NCBI RefSeq assembly: GCF_002138415.1
Contig: NZ_CP015612.1
Location: 2,892,001 to 2,956,000, forward strand
Length of the DNA: 64,000 nt
Origin: Stenotrophomonas maltophilia
GTDB taxonomy: Bacteria; Pseudomonadota; Gammaproteobacteria; Xanthomonadales; Xanthomonadaceae
Direction: 5' to 3'
Below, piece by piece: positions 49,863 to 60,523 of this stretch (position 1 is its first letter; the number at the start of each line of letters is the position of its first letter). Both the position numbers and the translations under genes were made by a program. Below the pieces are notes generated by a model. It was not told the origin of the DNA, ran no database searches, and worked only from the letters and a program-made list of their open reading frames with translations.

Positions 49863-50405
49863 TCACCCCAGGTCGACGTGAAGGCGATGCTGGCCGCATT
49901 CCAGGCACTGGAACAGGCAGCCGACCATCATCCCGTCCCGGCTCAGGTGCGCCAGTACCCAGTCGGCGTCGCGTGGATTGACCGCCGCCACATCGGGCCG
50001 GACCTGATCGAGGATCGGCAGCAGATCGCCGCTGCCGGCGAAACCGAGGAAGGCGCAGGGTCGTTCGCAATGGCTCAGCCAGACCGATTGCTGCCAGGAC
50101 GAGTAGCCCGGGGTGCGCTCGCAGATCTCCAGCAGCAGCTCACGAGCGATGGTCGGCGGCGGATCGGCCGGATCCGGGGATACCCCCTCGATATCGCTCC
50201 AGCCGGTGAATTCGCCCTCGTAACTGGCCGCCGCCCTGCCATCGGCGATACACCAGGGGCACAGGTAATCGGGACGCAGGCACGTGTAGAACGGCCCTCG
50301 GTAACGAAGCGTCCGCCGTTGCCCGCAGCAGTCACAGACCCCGTCGACTTCTTCGAAGGAGAGGGCGTAGGCATTGGGGTGATATATGAAAAGCGGTCGT
50401 TCCAT
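49863..50405 (-). CDS. CbrC-family (UPF0167) protein
   Basis: The 180-residue product starts MERPLFIYHPNAYAL after CGAGGATCC. It has the family's cysteine-rich zinc-binding-like pattern: CDCCGQRRTLRY, FYTCLRPDYLCPWCIADG, CERPCAFLG and FQCLECGQHRLHVDLG. E. coli CbrC is linked to colicin E2 tolerance, but the biochemical role of the family is unknown. It stands alone, with a GTAG repeat upstream of its start. Confidence 0.8.
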   Translation of the reverse strand: MERPLFIYHPNAYALSFEEVDGVCDCCGQRRTLRYRGPFYTCLRPDYLCPWCIADGRAAASYEGEFTGWSDIEGVSPDPADPPPTIARELLLEICERTPGYSSWQQSVWLSHCERPCAFLGFAGSGDLLPILDQVRPDVAAVNPRDADWVLAHLSRDGMMVGCLFQCLECGQHRLHVDLG

Positions 50406-50423
50406 CCATGGATCCTCGCCCTG

Positions 50424-50446
50424 GTAGCGCCGGGCCACGCCCGGCG
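50424..50446 (+). repeat. GTAG palindromic repeat
   Basis: GTAGCGCCGGGCCACGCCCG followed by GCG, the GCCGGGC/GCCCGGC subfamily, lies in the gap between the CbrC-like gene and the iron-sulfur carrier gene. Confidence 0.8.
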
Positions 50447-50463
50447 GGCACCAGAACCGGCCC

Positions 50464-50802
50464 TCAGGCCTTGTCGGCGTCGGTGGTGAAGCTCTCGCCG
50501 CAGCCACACTCGGCGGTGGCGTTGGGGTTGCTGAACGTGAAGGTCTCGCTCAGGCCGTGCTTGCCGAAGTCGATCACGGTGCCGTCCACCAGCGCCAGGC
50601 TCTTGGCGTCGACGTAGATCTTCACGCCGTCCTGGTCGAACACGGTATCGCCCTCGCGCTCGTCGCGGGCCAGGTCGGTGATGTGACCCCAGCCCGAGCA
50701 GCCGGTCTTGGTCACGCCGAAACGCAGGCCCAGCGCGCCGGGGGTCTGGGCGACAAAGCGCTGCACGCGCTCGAAGGCAATGGGGGTCAGGCTGACGGCC
50801 AT
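50464..50802 (-). CDS. A-type iron-sulfur cluster carrier (IscA/ErpA family)
   Basis: The 112-residue product has the three conserved cysteines at Cys35 (VTKTGCSGWGH), Cys99 and Cys101 (ECGCGESF). These bind iron or an Fe-S cluster for delivery to target enzymes. The start MAVSLTPIAFERV was chosen over an upstream ATG because it matches the family N-terminus. No isc or suf genes are next to it, so it cannot be named more precisely. Confidence 0.9.
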   Translation of the reverse strand: MAVSLTPIAFERVQRFVAQTPGALGLRFGVTKTGCSGWGHITDLARDEREGDTVFDQDGVKIYVDAKSLALVDGTVIDFGKHGLSETFTFSNPNATAECGCGESFTTDADKA

Positions 50803-50930
50803 GGGGCTACTCCAGAGGTACGGGGACATTATAAGGAGCCGTTGCCGCGAAAAATGCCTCGCAAGCAGAACGCTGCAACCGGTAAACTCCCGTGTTCACA
50901 GATCGAGTCGATCAGCAGAGGATTCAAGTC

Positions 50931-52325
<1,395 letters not shown>

Positions 52326-52355
52326 GCCCCACACGACCACGGAGGTACCGCTCCC

Positions 52356-52655
52356 ATGACCCTGTTCTTCGCCCTCTGTTTCGTCGGCGTTGCAGTGGCC
52401 GGGTTCAGTGCCTTCGTGATCTTCTGGCCGCTGACCCTGGTGCATGTGCGCGACCGCCATCCGGCGCTCGCCGCGCGCTTTGGCAGCGGCGCCTTCCTCA
52501 AGCCCGATGCCCTGGCCTGGCTGCTGCGCCGTGACTATCGCCAGCAGCCGGACCGCTCGCTGTCCGGGCTGGCGACGCCGGCCTGGGTATCGCTGCTGAC
52601 CCTGCTGGCCGGACTGGGCATGGCCGCCCTGCTCTGGCTGGCCTCGCTCTGGTAA
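52356..52655 (+). CDS. Unknown small membrane protein
   Basis: The 99-residue product has an N-terminal membrane segment (FFALCFVGVAVAGFSAFVIF), a short loop with VRDRHPALAARFGSGAFLK and a C-terminal segment (LLTLLAGLGMAALLWLASLW). It lies 30 bases after asnS, with GGAGG upstream. With the next two genes it forms a tight series with gaps of 7 bases, so they are probably co-transcribed. No family recognised. Confidence 0.65.
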   Translation: MTLFFALCFVGVAVAGFSAFVIFWPLTLVHVRDRHPALAARFGSGAFLKPDALAWLLRRDYRQQPDRSLSGLATPAWVSLLTLLAGLGMAALLWLASLW

Positions 52656-52662
52656 CACATCC

Positions 52663-52977
52663 ATGAATGACATCACCGCCTCGCGCGACAGCTGGTGGCT
52701 GGCCAGCCTCGGCAACACCCTGATCTGGGCGCGCCTGCGCGTGCGCCCGGCCGGCACCGCCGAAGTGCTCGACAGCGACGGCAACACGCTGAGCTATGAC
52801 AGCGAAGACACCGCGCGCTCGCAGCTGTTCGACGCCGAATTCGTCGAGTACGACGGCCTGGACGAGGAAGATGCATTGGTGCGCGGCTTCAGCCTGCACG
52901 AAGTGCAGCCGCCGCAGGCCGACAGCGACGAGGGCCTGCGTGGCCGCATGATCCAGTCGCTGGGCGGGCGCGCCTGA
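52663..52977 (+). CDS. Unknown small cytosolic protein
   Basis: The 104-residue acidic product (DSWWLASLGNTLIWARLRVR, then EVLDSDGNTLSYDSEDTARS and DEEDALVRGFSL) has the look of a small beta-rich protein. It has no signal peptide. It sits 7 bases after the membrane protein gene and 7 before the PaiB-like gene. I do not recognise it. Confidence 0.6.
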   Translation: MNDITASRDSWWLASLGNTLIWARLRVRPAGTAEVLDSDGNTLSYDSEDTARSQLFDAEFVEYDGLDEEDALVRGFSLHEVQPPQADSDEGLRGRMIQSLGGRA

Positions 52978-52984
52978 CCCCGGC

Positions 52985-53623
52985 ATGTTCACCCCGCGCG
53001 CCTTCGCCGAGACCGACCTGCTCTGGCTGGACCGCCTGCTGGCGCGCGACCCGTTCGTTACCGTGCTCACGCCCGGTAACGATGGCCTGCCGGAGCTGAC
53101 CCGGATGCCGGTACTGTACCGGCGTGACGGCGAACAGATCGAACTGCGCGGCCACTGGGCCCGCGCCAACCCGCAGTCGCGCCACAGCGGCGCGGCCAAG
53201 GTGCTGGTCGACGGCCCGCACGGCTATGTCTCGGCCAGCTGGTATCCGGACAAGGAACCTGCGGCGCGGGTGCCGACCTGGAACTACGCCGCCGCCGAAC
53301 TGCGTGGCCAGCTGCAGACCTTTGACGACACTGATGCGCTGGCCGAACTGGTGGGTACGATCAGCGACCATTTCGAAGCCAGTGTCGGCCAGGCCTGGCA
53401 GTTCGATGCCACGCGTGCCGAACACGGCCCGGAACTGCGCGCCATCGTTGGCTTCCGTTTCCAGGTCGAACACGTGCAGCTGAAGCTCAAGCTGAGCCAG
53501 AACCATCCCGATGCCAACCAGCGCGCAGTGATCACCGAACTGGAACAGCTGGGCACCCCCGCTTCCACCGAGTTGGCGCAGTGGATGCGCTGGCACCGCG
53601 AACAGGCCGCCCGCAGCGACTGA
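52985..53623 (+). CDS. PaiB-like FMN-binding protein
   Basis: The 212-residue product has the PaiB/FMN-binding split-barrel pattern: MFTPRAFAETDLLWLDRLL, LPELTRMPVLYRRDG, LRGHWARANPQSRH, VLVDGPHGYVSASWYP, and VPTWNYAAAELRGQL. In Bacillus subtilis PaiB with PaiA affects sporulation and protease gene expression. Gram-negative members are annotated as negative regulators largely by similarity, and flavin or heme binding is more certain than DNA binding. Third gene of the short series after asnS. Confidence 0.82.
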   Translation: MFTPRAFAETDLLWLDRLLARDPFVTVLTPGNDGLPELTRMPVLYRRDGEQIELRGHWARANPQSRHSGAAKVLVDGPHGYVSASWYPDKEPAARVPTWNYAAAELRGQLQTFDDTDALAELVGTISDHFEASVGQAWQFDATRAEHGPELRAIVGFRFQVEHVQLKLKLSQNHPDANQRAVITELEQLGTPASTELAQWMRWHREQAARSD

Positions 53624-53695
53624 ACGCCCCAGATTCCCGCGACGACGCAGCCGGATGGCTGCGGCGCGCCCCCACCCGACGCCAGGGACCCGTAC

Positions 53696-54358
53696 ATGAA
53701 AGACATCCACAAGCTGCTGCAGAACAACCGCGACTGGGCCGACCGCATCGAGAAGGAAGACCCTGAGTTCTTCCACCAGCTGGCCAAGCAGCAGCACCCG
53801 GAATACCTGTGGATCGGCTGTTCCGATTCGCGCGTGCCGGCCAACCAGATCATCGGCATGGCCCCGGGCGAAGTGTTCGTGCACCGCAACGTGGCCAACG
53901 TGGTCGCCCACACCGATCTGAACTGCCTGAGCGTGGTGCAGTACGCGGTGGACCAGTTGAAGGTGAAGCACATCCTGATCGTCGGCCACTACGGCTGCGG
54001 CGGTGTGCATGCCTGCCTGCACAACACCCGCGTCGGCCTGGCCGACAACTGGCTGCGCCACGTGGGCGATGTGATGCAGAAGCACACCGGCATCCTCGAT
54101 GCGATCGAGACCGATGAGCTCAAGCACGCGCGCCTGTGCGAACTGAACGTAATCGAGCAGGTTGCCAACCTGTGCCGCTCGACCATCGTGCAGGACGCCT
54201 GGGCCCGCGGCCAGAAGCTGATGGTGCATGGCTGGGTCTACAGCCTGAAGGACGGACGCGTGCGCGAGATGGGCATCGACGTCGGTTCACAGGAAGAGCT
54301 GCAGCCAGCCTATGAAAAGGCCCTGTCCTACGTCCCGCGCAAGGGCAAGCGCGACTGA
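53696..54358 (+). CDS. can: Beta-class carbonic anhydrase
   Basis: The 220-residue product interconverts CO2 and bicarbonate. Zinc and catalytic residues are all present: Cys42, Asp44 and Arg46 in [13 protein letters not shown], and His98 and Cys101 in [13 protein letters not shown]. Length matches E. coli Can. It is just upstream of the kynurenine genes with a 19-base gap, which may mean co-transcription rather than a metabolic link. Confidence 0.93.
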   Translation: MKDIHKLLQNNRDWADRIEKEDPEFFHQLAKQQHPEYLWIGCSDSRVPANQIIGMAPGEVFVHRNVANVVAHTDLNCLSVVQYAVDQLKVKHILIVGHYGCGGVHACLHNTRVGLADNWLRHVGDVMQKHTGILDAIETDELKHARLCELNVIEQVANLCRSTIVQDAWARGQKLMVHGWVYSLKDGRVREMGIDVGSQEELQPAYEKALSYVPRKGKRD

Positions 54359-54377
54359 TTCCCTACGGAAGACCACC

Positions 54378-54899
54378 ATGCTCGCTTCGCCGATCAACCT
54401 GCACGCCTGGATCGAAGAAAACCGCCACCTGCTGAAGCCGCCGGTGGGCAACAAGATGATCGACAACGGCGATTTCATCGTAATGGCGGTGGGCGGGCCG
54501 AATTCGCGCACCGACTACCACTACGACGAAGGTCCGGAGTGGTTCTACCAGCTCGAAGGCGAGATGGTGCTGAAGGTGCAGGAAGACGGCGCGGTGCGTG
54601 ATATTCCGATCCGTGCCGGCGAGATCTTCCTGCTGCCGGCGAAGGTGCCGCACTCGCCGCGGCGCCCGCCCGGTGGTATCGGCCTGGTGGTCGAGCGCAA
54701 GCGCCTGCCGCATGAGATGGACGGCGTGATCTGGCACTGCGAACGCTGCAACCACAAGCTGCACGAAGAGTATTTCCCGCTGCAGAACATCGAAACCGAC
54801 CTGCCGAAGGTATTCGCGCGCTACCACGCCAGCCTGGAACTGCGCACCTGCAGCGAATGCGGGCACGTGGATCCGCTGCCGACGCCAGCCGCGGGCTGA
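54378..54899 (+). CDS. nbaC: NbaC, 3-hydroxyanthranilate 3,4-dioxygenase
   Basis: The 173-residue cupin opens the ring of 3-hydroxyanthranilate. The product cyclises to quinolinate, the precursor of NAD. Iron ligands correspond to His48, Glu54 and His92, with Arg44 nearby ([26 protein letters not shown]). The C-terminal rubredoxin-like second metal site is intact, with Cys121, Cys124, Cys158 and Cys161 (HCERCN, TCSECGH). The start at 54378 matches the family; the longer frame runs into the carbonic anhydrase gene. kynU follows after a repeat-rich gap. Confidence 0.95.
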   Translation: MLASPINLHAWIEENRHLLKPPVGNKMIDNGDFIVMAVGGPNSRTDYHYDEGPEWFYQLEGEMVLKVQEDGAVRDIPIRAGEIFLLPAKVPHSPRRPPGGIGLVVERKRLPHEMDGVIWHCERCNHKLHEEYFPLQNIETDLPKVFARYHASLELRTCSECGHVDPLPTPAAG

Positions 54900-54910
54900 A
54901 CCATCGAACG

Positions 54911-55012
54911 GTAGTCGCCCACCTCGGTGGGCGCTTGCTCGCCCCCGCTCTGGTAGATGCCCACCTTGGTGGGCGCTCGCTTGTACATGCGCCAACCAAG
55001 GTTGGCGACTAC
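54911..55012. repeat. Three GTAG palindromic repeats between nbaC and kynU
   Basis: Elements at 54911-54933 (plus, GTAGTCGCCCACCTCGGTGG), 54953-54974 (plus, GTAGATGCCCACCTTGGTGG) and 54990-55012 (minus, GCCAACC/GGTTGGC type) fill most of the 204-base gap. They would be transcribed if nbaC and kynU share a message, and could affect its processing. Confidence 0.85.
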
Positions 55013-55103
55013 CGGGTCATGCGGCGCTGGTGCCGGGTCGGCTGCTACCGGGCCCTGGCCCAGGCGCTACACTGGCGGTCCCGTTGCAGCCTGTTGCCCG
55101 ATC

Positions 55104-56378
55104 ATGTCCGACCTGCTCAGCCGCACCCACGCCATTGCCCTGGACGCCGCCGATCCGCTGCGCCCGCTGCGCAATGAATTCCTGATTCCGCGCCACGGTG
55201 GCGGCGAGCAGACCTACTTCGTCGGCAACTCGCTGGGCCTGCAGCCGCGTGGCGCACAGGCGGCCGTGCAGGAAGTGATGAAGCAGTGGGGCGAGCTGGC
55301 GGTGGAAGGCCACTTCACCGGCCCGACGCAATGGCTGTCCTACCACCGCCTGGTGAGCGCGCAGCTGGCCCGTGTGGTCGGTGCGCTGCCCAGCGAAGTG
55401 GTGGCGATGAACACGCTGAGCGTGAACCTGCACCTGATGATGGTCAGCTTCTACCGGCCCACGGCCGAGCGCCCGGTGATCCTGATGGAAGCCGGTGCAT
55501 TCCCGACCGACCGTCATGCGGTGGAAGCACAGATCCGCTTCCATGGTTTCGACCCGGCCGAGTGCCTGGTGGAAGTGCAGCCGGACGAAGCCAACGGCAC
55601 GATTTCGCTGGCCGCGATCGAGCACGCCATCGCCGAACACGGCCCGCGCCTGGCGCTGGTGCTGTGGCCGGGCGTGCAGTACCGCACCGGTCAGGCCTTC
55701 GACCTCGATGCGATCACCCGCGCCGCGCGCCTGCAGGACGCGCGCATCGGCTTCGACCTGGCGCACTCGGTCGGCAACCTGCCGCTGCGCCTGCATGACG
55801 TCGCACCCGATTTCGCCGTGTGGTGCCATTACAAGTACCTCAACAGCGGCCCGGGCGCGGTTGCCGGCGCCTTCGTGCACGAGCGCCACCATCGCGACAC
55901 CAGCCTGCCGCGCTTTGCCGGCTGGTGGGGCCATGAAGAGTCCACCCGTTTCCAGATGGCACCGCAGTTCACACCCGCCATCGGCGCCGAAGGTTGGCAG
56001 TTGAGCAATCCGCCGATCCTCGGTCTGGCACCGCTGCGCGCCTCGCTGGACCTGTTCGAGCGCGCCGGCATGGAGGCGCTGCGCAGCAAATCGCTGGCGC
56101 TGACCGGCATGCTCGAAGCGCTGGTGCGCGCGCGCCTGTCCAGCGTGCTGGACATCATCACGCCGGCTGACCCGCAGCGCCGCGGCTGCCAGCTGTCGCT
56201 GCGCGTGATCGGTGGCCGCGAACGTGGCCGCGCACTATTCGAACACCTGCGCGGCATCGGCGTGCTCGGCGACTGGCGCGAGCCCGACGTGATCCGTATT
56301 TCGCCCACCCCGCTCTACAACCGCTACCTGGACGTGCACCACTTCGTCGAGGAAGTGGAAGCCTGGGCCGGCCTCTAA
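55104..56378 (+). CDS. kynU: KynU, kynureninase
   Basis: The 424-residue PLP enzyme cleaves 3-hydroxykynurenine (or kynurenine) to 3-hydroxyanthranilate (or anthranilate) and alanine. Landmarks are YFVGNSLGLQPRGAQ, GPTQWLSYHRLV, AMNTLSVNLHLMMVSFYRP, GFDLAHSVGNLPL and the PLP lysine in VWCHYKYLNSGPGAVAG. The start at 55104 (MSDLLSRTHAIAL) fits the family; earlier in-frame sequence is repeat DNA. kmo follows within 32 bases. Confidence 0.96.
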   Translation: MSDLLSRTHAIALDAADPLRPLRNEFLIPRHGGGEQTYFVGNSLGLQPRGAQAAVQEVMKQWGELAVEGHFTGPTQWLSYHRLVSAQLARVVGALPSEVVAMNTLSVNLHLMMVSFYRPTAERPVILMEAGAFPTDRHAVEAQIRFHGFDPAECLVEVQPDEANGTISLAAIEHAIAEHGPRLALVLWPGVQYRTGQAFDLDAITRAARLQDARIGFDLAHSVGNLPLRLHDVAPDFAVWCHYKYLNSGPGAVAGAFVHERHHRDTSLPRFAGWWGHEESTRFQMAPQFTPAIGAEGWQLSNPPILGLAPLRASLDLFERAGMEALRSKSLALTGMLEALVRARLSSVLDIITPADPQRRGCQLSLRVIGGRERGRALFEHLRGIGVLGDWREPDVIRISPTPLYNRYLDVHHFVEEVEAWAGL

Positions 56379-56409
56379 GCCGGCCCCTCCCCTACTGCTG
56401 GACAGTTCG

Positions 56410-57777
56410 TTGATCGCACACGCTTCCCGCTCGTTGAGCATTATCGGTGCCGGCCTCGCCGGGTCCCTGCTGGCCATCCTGCTGTCACGCCAAGGCTGGC
56501 GCATCACCCTGTACGAACGCCGCGGTGATCCGCGCGTGGCCGATTACGAGAGCGGCCGCTCGATCAATCTGGCGTTGGCCGAGCGCGGGCGCAATGCGCT
56601 GCGCCAGGCGGGCGTGGAGGACGAAGTGATGGCGCGCGCGGTGATGATGCGCGGACGCATGGTGCACCCACGCGAGGGCGAACCGCAGCTGCAGCGCTAT
56701 GGCCGTGATGACAGCGAAGTGATCTGGTCGATCCACCGCAGTGATCTGAATACCACGCTGCTGGAGCTGGCCGAACAGGCCGGCGCCACCGTGCACTTCC
56801 ATCGCCGCCTGCACACCGTTGATTTCGACGCCGGCTACGCGCGTTTCATCGATGACCGCGACGACAGCCCGCACGACATCCGCTTCGACACCCTGATCGG
56901 TGCCGACGGCGCCGGTTCGGCACTGCGCGCGGCGATGAACCGCCGTGCGCCGCTGGGCGAGGATATCGCCTTCCTCGACCACTCCTACAAGGAGCTGGAG
57001 ATCCCGCCGGCCGCCGACGGCAGCTTCCGCATCGAGCGCAATGCGCTGCACATCTGGCCACGCGGCCATTACATGTGCATCGCCCTGCCCAACCACGAAG
57101 GCACCTTCACCGTCACCCTGTTCCTGCCCAACCAGGGCGATCCCAGCTTCGCGACGGTCAACACCGGCGCGCAGGCCGAAGCGCTGTTCGCACGCGAGTT
57201 CGCCGACACCCTGCCGTTGATTCCGAACCTGCGTGCGGACTGGGAACAGCACCCGCCAGGCCTGCTCGGCACACTCACCCTGGAACGCTGGCACCAACAG
57301 GGCCGCGCCGTGCTGATCGGCGACGCCGCGCATGCGATGGTGCCGTTCCACGGCCAGGGCATGAACTGCGCGTTCGAGGACTGCGTTGCGCTGGCCCGTC
57401 ACCTGATGGAGGCCGATGATCTGGAAGGTGCGTTCGCCGCGTTCGAAGCCGAGCGCAAGCCAAACGCGCGCGCGATCCAGCAGATGGCGCTGGAAAACTA
57501 TCTGGAGATGCGCGACCGGGTGGCCGACCCGACCTTCCTGCTGCAGCGCGAGCTGGAGCAGGAGCTGCAGCGTCGCTGGCCGACCCGCTTCGTGCCGCAC
57601 TACACCATGGTCACCTTCCTGCACACGCCGTACGCCGAGGCGCTGCACCGCACCGAAGTGCAGCGCGGGATGCTGGTCGCGGCCACCGCAGGTCACGATT
57701 CACTGGACAACATCGACTGGGCGGCACTGGAAGCGCAGATCCACGCGCAGCTGCCGGTCCTGGAGGGCGCGCACTGA
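56410..57777 (+). CDS. kmo: Kmo, kynurenine 3-monooxygenase
   Basis: The 455-residue flavoprotein hydroxylates kynurenine to 3-hydroxykynurenine with NADPH and oxygen. The FAD-binding LSIIGAGLAGSLLAILL is near the N-terminus. YESGRSINLALAERGRNAL, WSIHRSDLNTTLLEL, LIGDAAHAMVPFHGQGMNCA and FEAERKPNARAIQQM are all typical. No ATG is available; the TTG at 56410 was taken because related proteins carry a few residues before the FAD motif. Its TGA overlaps the sbcB ATG by one base (TGATG). Confidence 0.93.
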   Translation: MIAHASRSLSIIGAGLAGSLLAILLSRQGWRITLYERRGDPRVADYESGRSINLALAERGRNALRQAGVEDEVMARAVMMRGRMVHPREGEPQLQRYGRDDSEVIWSIHRSDLNTTLLELAEQAGATVHFHRRLHTVDFDAGYARFIDDRDDSPHDIRFDTLIGADGAGSALRAAMNRRAPLGEDIAFLDHSYKELEIPPAADGSFRIERNALHIWPRGHYMCIALPNHEGTFTVTLFLPNQGDPSFATVNTGAQAEALFAREFADTLPLIPNLRADWEQHPPGLLGTLTLERWHQQGRAVLIGDAAHAMVPFHGQGMNCAFEDCVALARHLMEADDLEGAFAAFEAERKPNARAIQQMALENYLEMRDRVADPTFLLQRELEQELQRRWPTRFVPHYTMVTFLHTPYAEALHRTEVQRGMLVAATAGHDSLDNIDWAALEAQIHAQLPVLEGAH

Positions 57778-59216
57778 TGGCTGACAGCTTCCTGTTCTAC
57801 GACCTGGAAACCTTCGGTCAGGACCCGCGGCGTACGCGCATCTCGCAGTACGCCGCGATCCGGACCGACGCCGACCTCAACGAGATCGATACCCCGGTCA
57901 GCTTCTTCGTGCGCCCGGCCGATGACCTGCTGCCCTCACCGATGGCCACGCTGGTGACCGGCATTACTCCGCAGCAGGCATTGGCCGAAGGCATCAGCGA
58001 GGCCGAAGCCTTCGACCGTATCAACGAGCAGCTGTCGCGCCCCGGCACCTGCGCGCTGGGCTACAACACGCTGCGCTTCGACGATGAGTTCGTCCGCTAC
58101 GGCCTGTTCCGCAACTTCCACGACCCGTACGAACGCGAGTGGCGCAATGGCAATTCGCGCTGGGACCTGCTGGACATGCTGCGGTTGATGCGCGCGATGC
58201 GCCCGGATGGCATCCAATGGCCGCTGCGCGAAGACGGCGCCACCTCGTTCAAGCTCGAGCATCTGGCAGAGGCCAACAACGTGCGCGAAGGCGATGCGCA
58301 CGAAGCACTCTCAGACGTGCGCGCCACCATCGGCATGGCCCGCCTGTTCAAGCAGTCGCAGCCGCGCCTGTGGGACTACGCCCTGAAGCTGCGTGACAAG
58401 CGCTTCGTCGGCGGCCTGCTGGACGTGGCCGCGATGAAGCCGGTGCTGCACATTTCCATGCGCTACCCGGCCAGCCGCCTGTGCGCGGCACCGGTGCTGC
58501 CGCTGGCCATGCACCCGACCATCAACAACCGGGTGATCGTGTTCGACCTGGAAGGCGAGATCGACGATCTGCTGGAACTGCCGGCCGAGGTGATCGCACA
58601 GCGCCTGTACATGCGCGCCAGCGAGCTGCCCGAAGGCGTTGCGCGGGTACCGCTGAAGGAAGTGCATCTGAACAAGGTGCCGGCACTGATCGCCTGGAAC
58701 CACCTGCGTGTCGACGACCACGAGCGCCTGGGCCTGGACGTTGCGGCCATCGAAGCCAAGGTCGAGCGCCTGCGCGAATTCGCCCCGGCGCTGGCCGAGA
58801 AGGCGCGCCAGGTCTACAACCAACCGCGCGCGGCAACCGTGGCCGACGTCGATGCCTCGCTGTACGACGGCTTCCTCGGCAACGGTGACAAGCCGCTGCT
58901 TGCGCTGGCACGCACCACCGCACCGGAGCAGCTGGCCGCGCTGGAAGGCCGCTTCCGCGACCCGCGCCTGCCAGAGCTGTTGTTCCGCTACCGCGCGCGC
59001 AACCATCCCGACAGCCTCGCGCCGGCTGAACATCAGCGCTGGCAGGATTACCGCCGCCAGCGCCTGCTGGGAGACGGCGGCCTGGGCGAACTCAATCTGC
59101 CCCAGTACCAGCAGCAGCTCGATGCACTGGCCGCCGAAGCACCCGACGATGCGCGGCGCCAGGCCCTGCTGCAATCGCTGCGCGACTGGGGCCAGCAGCT
59201 GCAGGAGACCTTGTGA
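57777..59216 (+). CDS. sbcB: SbcB, exodeoxyribonuclease I
   Basis: The 479-residue 3'-5' single-strand DNA exonuclease has the DEDD catalytic set. The first motif is FYDLETFGQDPRRTR, the second is around LGYNTLRFDDEFVRYG, and the third is in EGDAHEALSDVRATIG. The ExoI SH3-like and C-terminal helical domains follow (ISMRYPASRLCAAPVLP, RFRDPRLPELLFRYRARN). It acts in recombination and mismatch repair. The start overlaps the kmo stop by one base and the end overlaps the DUF2461 gene by four. Confidence 0.95.
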   Translation: MADSFLFYDLETFGQDPRRTRISQYAAIRTDADLNEIDTPVSFFVRPADDLLPSPMATLVTGITPQQALAEGISEAEAFDRINEQLSRPGTCALGYNTLRFDDEFVRYGLFRNFHDPYEREWRNGNSRWDLLDMLRLMRAMRPDGIQWPLREDGATSFKLEHLAEANNVREGDAHEALSDVRATIGMARLFKQSQPRLWDYALKLRDKRFVGGLLDVAAMKPVLHISMRYPASRLCAAPVLPLAMHPTINNRVIVFDLEGEIDDLLELPAEVIAQRLYMRASELPEGVARVPLKEVHLNKVPALIAWNHLRVDDHERLGLDVAAIEAKVERLREFAPALAEKARQVYNQPRAATVADVDASLYDGFLGNGDKPLLALARTTAPEQLAALEGRFRDPRLPELLFRYRARNHPDSLAPAEHQRWQDYRRQRLLGDGGLGELNLPQYQQQLDALAAEAPDDARRQALLQSLRDWGQQLQETL

Positions 59217-59899
59217 GTACCTATTTCTCGGACGCCAGCTTCAAGTTCCTGCGCAGCCTGGCGCGGCATAACGAAAAAGCGTGGTTCAACGACCATCGCC
59301 AGCAGTATGAAGACCACGTCCGGCAGCCGTTCCTGCGCCTGCTGGGCGACCTGCAGCCGGCGCTGGCCGAGGTCAGCGACCATTTCCGTGCCGATACCCG
59401 CGGCGTCGGCGGCTCACTGTTCCGCATCCATCGCGACGCGCGCTTCTCCAGCGACAAATCCCCGTACAAGACCTGGCAGGGTGCACGTCTGTTCCATGAG
59501 CGCCGCCGCGAGGTGGCCGCGCCCTCGTTCTACGTACACCTGCAGCCGGGCGAAAGCTTCGTCGGCGCCGGTCTGTGGCATCCGGAACCGGAAACCCAGC
59601 GCCGCGTGCGCCACTTCATCCTCGACAACCCCGGCAGCTGGAAGGCCGCCGCGCATGCACCAGCGCTGCGCAAGCGCTTCGATTTCGAGGAGAGCGAGAA
59701 GCTGGTACGGCCGCCGCGTGGCTTCCCGGCCGACTTCGAGTTCATCGACGACCTCAAGCACCGCAACTGGGTGATGTGGCGCTCGCTGGACGACGCCACC
59801 ATGACTGGCCCGCGCCTGCTGTCCACGCTGGGCAAGGACCTGGCTGGGCTCGGCCCGTTCGTCGACTACCTGTGTGCGGCGCTGGACCTGGAGTTCTAG
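59213..59899 (+). CDS. DUF2461 (TIGR02453) family protein
   Basis: The 228-residue product starts at a GTG overlapping the sbcB stop (GTGA). It has the family opening FKFLRSLARHNEKAWFNDHR, GGSLFRIHRDARFSSDKSPY, FYVHLQPGESFVGAGLWHPE, and RPPRGFPADFEFIDDLKHRN. The family is widespread in bacteria and fungi but has no established activity. Coupling to sbcB is consistent with a role around DNA metabolism, but only by position. Confidence 0.85.
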   Translation: MSTYFSDASFKFLRSLARHNEKAWFNDHRQQYEDHVRQPFLRLLGDLQPALAEVSDHFRADTRGVGGSLFRIHRDARFSSDKSPYKTWQGARLFHERRREVAAPSFYVHLQPGESFVGAGLWHPEPETQRRVRHFILDNPGSWKAAAHAPALRKRFDFEESEKLVRPPRGFPADFEFIDDLKHRNWVMWRSLDDATMTGPRLLSTLGKDLAGLGPFVDYLCAALDLEF

Positions 59900-59954
59900 A
59901 CTGCATCACCTGCCGTTCACCACCGGCTGCCGCAGTTGCGGCAGTCTGGGCGGC

Positions 59955-60506
59955 ATGAAGAAGCTCATTGCACTGCTGGTGCTGGTGGTTCTTGCGCTGG
60001 CCGCCTGGTGGTTCGGCGGCCCGTACGTGACCGTGCATGGCCTGTCCAAGGCCATCGAGCAACGCGACACCGCGCGGCTGGAACGCTACGTCGATTTCCC
60101 GCGCGTGCGCAGCAGCCTGCGCGCCCAGCTCAACGACTATCTTGTGCGCCAGGCCGGGCCTGACGTGGCGGCCAGCCCGTTCGGCGCCCTGCTCTACGGG
60201 CTGGGCGACCAGCTCGGTGGTGCGGCGGTGGAGACGATGGTGACCCCGACCGGGATTGGCGCGATGCTGCAGGGCCACGTGCTGTGGAAGCGCGGCCGCA
60301 ATGAACTGCAGGGCGGCGATGCCTTCGGCCCGACCGAACCGGCACGGCCACTGAAGCATGCCGAGCACCATTTCGAGGCATTGGACCGCTTCGTCATCGA
60401 TGTCGATCGCGGTCCCGGCCAGCCGCCGCTGAAGGTGGTGCTGGAGCCGCAGGGGCTGCGCTGGAAGGTGGTGGATCTGCAGCTGGGGATGTCAGGCAGC
60501 CCGTGA
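59955..60506 (+). CDS. DUF2939 protein with N-terminal membrane anchor
   Basis: The 183-residue product starts MKKLIALLVLVVLALAAWWF, a signal anchor. GPYVTVHGLSKAIEQRDTAR and LERYVDFPRVRSSLRAQLND follow, the DUF2939 pattern. It is likely periplasmic and tethered. Function unknown. A short hairpin (CTGCCGCA / TGCGGCAG, 59927-59944) lies just before the start, so it may have its own promoter or end the upstream operon. Confidence 0.8.
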   Translation: MKKLIALLVLVVLALAAWWFGGPYVTVHGLSKAIEQRDTARLERYVDFPRVRSSLRAQLNDYLVRQAGPDVAASPFGALLYGLGDQLGGAAVETMVTPTGIGAMLQGHVLWKRGRNELQGGDAFGPTEPARPLKHAEHHFEALDRFVIDVDRGPGQPPLKVVLEPQGLRWKVVDLQLGMSGSP

Positions 60507-60523
60507 CGGGAGCGGCGCTCTGG

